Below, one piece after another: positions 4,466 to 5,915 of a stretch of 5,915 bases of DNA (within the stretch, counting starts at the first letter, position 1; each line of letters begins with the position of its first letter). Source of the DNA: Betaproteobacteria bacterium (GTDB lineage: Bacteria; Pseudomonadota; Gammaproteobacteria; Burkholderiales; SG8-39). The stretch covers positions 1 through 5,915 of the forward strand of contig SHXL01000168.1 in the NCBI GenBank assembly GCA_009693345.1, given 5' to 3'. Below the pieces are notes generated by a model that made no database searches, had not been told where the DNA came from, and was given only the letters and a program-made list of their open reading frames with translations. The translations under genes and the position numbers were made by a program.

Positions 4466-5746
4466 GTGAGCGCGATGCATGCCGGATCCGCGGTGTCGGT
4501 GGGAACCGCAGCGCCGGGGCGCCGGGTCGCGGTCACCGGGATCGGAGTCGTATCGGCGCTCGGCAACAGCCTCGATGCGTTTTACCGCGCGCTCGCAGAG
4601 GCGCGATCGGGCGTGCAGCGCCTGCCAGATGAAGTGGCGCTAGGCTCCGGCGTCCAGGTCGGCGCACTTGCCGCCTGGGACCCGGGCGCGCATTTCAAGG
4701 CACCGGAGGCGGGAGCGTTGGACCGCGTTGCGCAATTCGCGCTCGCGGCCGCGGGCCAGGCCCTGGCGGCGAGTGGACTCGATCCGGCCGCGGCGGACCG
4801 CAACCGCATCGGCGTTTACTGGGGTACCGGCATGGGCGGCGCGCATACCCTCGAGGGCGCGTTCAAGTCCGTCTACGGCAAGAACGATTTCCGCTTGCGG
4901 CCGCTGTCCGTGGTGATGGCGATGAGCAACGCCGCGGGATCGAACGTCGCAATGAAATGGGGTTTGCGCGGCCCTTTCGCCAATTTTTCCACCGCCTGCT
5001 CGTCCTCTGCGATGGCGATCGGCGAGGCGATGCACGCAATCCGGAGCGGGCGCGCCGACGCGATGGTCGCGGGCGGCTCGGAAGCGCTGCTCACCCCGGG
5101 AATCCTCGCCGCCTGGCAGGCGCTGCGCACGCTCGCACCCGCGGATGCCGCCGATGCGGGCGCAAGTTGCAGGCCCTTCGACAAACGGCGCGGCGGGCTG
5201 GTGCTGGGCGAAGGCGGCGCGGCGCTGGTGCTGGAGGAAGAATCGCGCGCGCGGGCGCGCGGCGCCCCGATCCATGCCCTCATCACCGGCTATGGCAATA
5301 CCTGCGACGCGGCGCACATGTCCAAGCCCGACCGCGACGGCCAGATGCGCGCCATGCACCAGGCGCTGGGCGAATCGGGCCTGCGGCCCGAGGCCATCGG
5401 CTATATCAACGCGCACGGCACCGCCACCATCGTCGGCGACGTCGTCGAGTGCGAGGCGATCAAGGCGGTGTTCGGCGATACGGCAATGCGCATTCCGGTG
5501 AGTTCCACCAAATCCATGCACGGCCATCTGCTCGGCGGCGCCGGCGCGCTCGAAATGGCGGCCGCGCTGATGCCCTTCAGCGACGGCGTCATCCCCCCCA
5601 CCGCGCATTTGGAGCAGCCCGATCCGGCCTGCGCGGTGCGCCATGTGCCGATGAAAGCCGAGCGCGGCGAAATCCCGCGTGCCGTGATGTCGAATTCGTT
5701 CGCCTTCGGCGGCTCGAACGTGGTGCTGATCGCCCAACGCGCTTAG
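4466..5746 (+). CDS. FabF-like beta-ketoacyl-ACP synthase (ketosynthase)
   Basis: The enzyme condenses an acyl thioester with malonyl-ACP, extending the chain by two carbons. The thiolase-fold protein has up to 426 residues and all catalytic residues: the nucleophile C178 in FSTACSSSAMAIGEA, H317 in INAHGTAT, K349 and H354 in SSTKSMHGHLLGGAG, and the closing SFAFGGSN at 411-418. The active-site context TACSSS, rather than the TACATG type usual in housekeeping FabF, suggests a specialised enzyme such as those of aryl polyene, polyketide or Nod-like pathways; this is an inference. The start is GTG 4466, 6 nt after the acp stop. ATG 4475, preceded by GGTGAG, is an alternative, and GTG 4493 or 4499 would remove part of an N-terminal extension of about 19 residues ahead of RVAVTGIGVVSALG. 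The partner is the upstream ACP. No ketoreductase, dehydratase or acyltransferase is visible in the window. Confidence 0.93.
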   Translation: MSAMHAGSAVSVGTAAPGRRVAVTGIGVVSALGNSLDAFYRALAEARSGVQRLPDEVALGSGVQVGALAAWDPGAHFKAPEAGALDRVAQFALAAAGQALAASGLDPAAADRNRIGVYWGTGMGGAHTLEGAFKSVYGKNDFRLRPLSVVMAMSNAAGSNVAMKWGLRGPFANFSTACSSSAMAIGEAMHAIRSGRADAMVAGGSEALLTPGILAAWQALRTLAPADAADAGASCRPFDKRRGGLVLGEGGAALVLEEESRARARGAPIHALITGYGNTCDAAHMSKPDRDGQMRAMHQALGESGLRPEAIGYINAHGTATIVGDVVECEAIKAVFGDTAMRIPVSSTKSMHGHLLGGAGALEMAAALMPFSDGVIPPTAHLEQPDPACAVRHVPMKAERGEIPRAVMSNSFAFGGSNVVLIAQRA

Positions 5747-5752
5747 CGCGTT
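5736..5752 (+). terminator. Hairpin across the ketosynthase stop codon
   Basis: AACGCGC (5736-5742) and GCGCGTT (5746-5752) form a perfect 7-bp stem with a TTA loop, and the TAG stop (5744-5746) sits at its apex. The bases after it are TTCCTACC, so the U tract is poor. It may end or stabilise the acp/ketosynthase transcript, but it is weak as an intrinsic terminator. Confidence 0.35.
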
Positions 5753-5915
5753 CCTACCAGCGCCTAGTTCGGAATGTTGGTGGTTAAGAACAGCATTCAG
5801 TTTTTTGTTACACCGGGAAGGGGTGGGGCATGACTTTGTCCAAAATGTCTTTCTGCCAGTATCCACCACACGCCGCCAAACCCTGATACCAACTTGATTC
5901 GCACACAAACGCTTC
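5747..5915. other. 3' non-coding tail, less GC-rich, with two tiny overlapping reading frames
   Basis: These 169 nt after the ketosynthase are visibly richer in A and T than the genes and contain a T6 run at about 5801-5806. Two very short plus-strand frames overlap by ATGA: 5774-5833 (19 residues, starting MLVVKNSIQFF) and 5830-5886 (18 residues, starting MTLSKMSFCQ), the second preceded by a G-rich stretch. Neither has a recognisable family, and both are too short to accept as genes. A minus-strand frame that is open here continues through the ketosynthase gene as its antisense shadow. No tRNA, insertion-sequence end or downstream gene start is recognised before the window ends. Confidence 0.5.

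Noticed and set aside
5812..5829. G-quadruplex candidate in the 3' tail
   Set aside because: Only three G runs (GGG, GGGG, GGGG) are present, so a four-run intramolecular quadruplex is not supported.
4640..5908. Minus-strand open frame (422 codons) opposite the ketosynthase and tail
   Set aside because: It is a shadow of a ketosynthase with all catalytic residues; the composition is Arg/Ala/His-rich and no family is recognised.

Overview
The window is GC-rich, densely coding chromosomal DNA, most consistent with a betaproteobacterium. The taxonomic call is an inference from the minus-strand gene order hemA-prfA-prmC-grxD, the protein sequences and the high GC; no marker gene for a finer call is present. 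There are seven confident protein genes (one cut by the left edge), no rRNA or tRNA gene that I can see, no CRISPR array and no complete mobile element.

Layout. (1) At 1-587 on the plus strand lies a type II toxin-antitoxin pair: the C-terminal part of a VapB/AbrB-like antitoxin, overlapping a complete VapC PIN-domain ribonuclease by GTGA. (2) A 69-nt convergent gap with two weak hairpins follows. (3) At 4126-657 on the minus strand lies a tightly packed operon, transcribed in the order hemA (glutamyl-tRNA reductase), prfA (release factor RF1), prmC (the methyltransferase that modifies RF1 on its GGQ glutamine) and grxD (CGFS monothiol glutaredoxin). Junctions are 10 nt apart, a TTGA overlap and an ATGA overlap; prfA and prmC both begin at TTG. 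(4) An 87-nt divergent intergenic region holds promoters for both directions. On the hemA side there is also a strong Shine-Dalgarno followed by a 12-codon reading frame whose stop overlaps the hemA start by ATGA. (5) At 4214-5746 on the plus strand lie a stand-alone acyl carrier protein and a FabF-like ketosynthase 6 nt apart. The only plausible promoter would start the transcript on the A of the acp ATG, so the mRNA looks leaderless. (6) The last 169 nt are visibly less GC-rich and hold no recognisable gene.

How the genes fit together. HemA commits glutamyl-tRNA(Glu) to tetrapyrrole synthesis, RF1 terminates translation at UAA/UAG, PrmC activates RF1 and GrxD handles Fe-S clusters, so the operon joins translation termination to haem and Fe-S metabolism. 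The ACP/ketosynthase pair looks like a condensing module for a specialised acyl chain rather than the housekeeping fab cluster. The toxin-antitoxin pair is an accessory element lying tail to tail with the core operon.

Most of the window is ordinary core genome. The points most worth a second look are the possible hemA leader peptide, the leaderless acp promoter, and an A6 run at the end of prfA from which a -1 slip would read straight into prmC.
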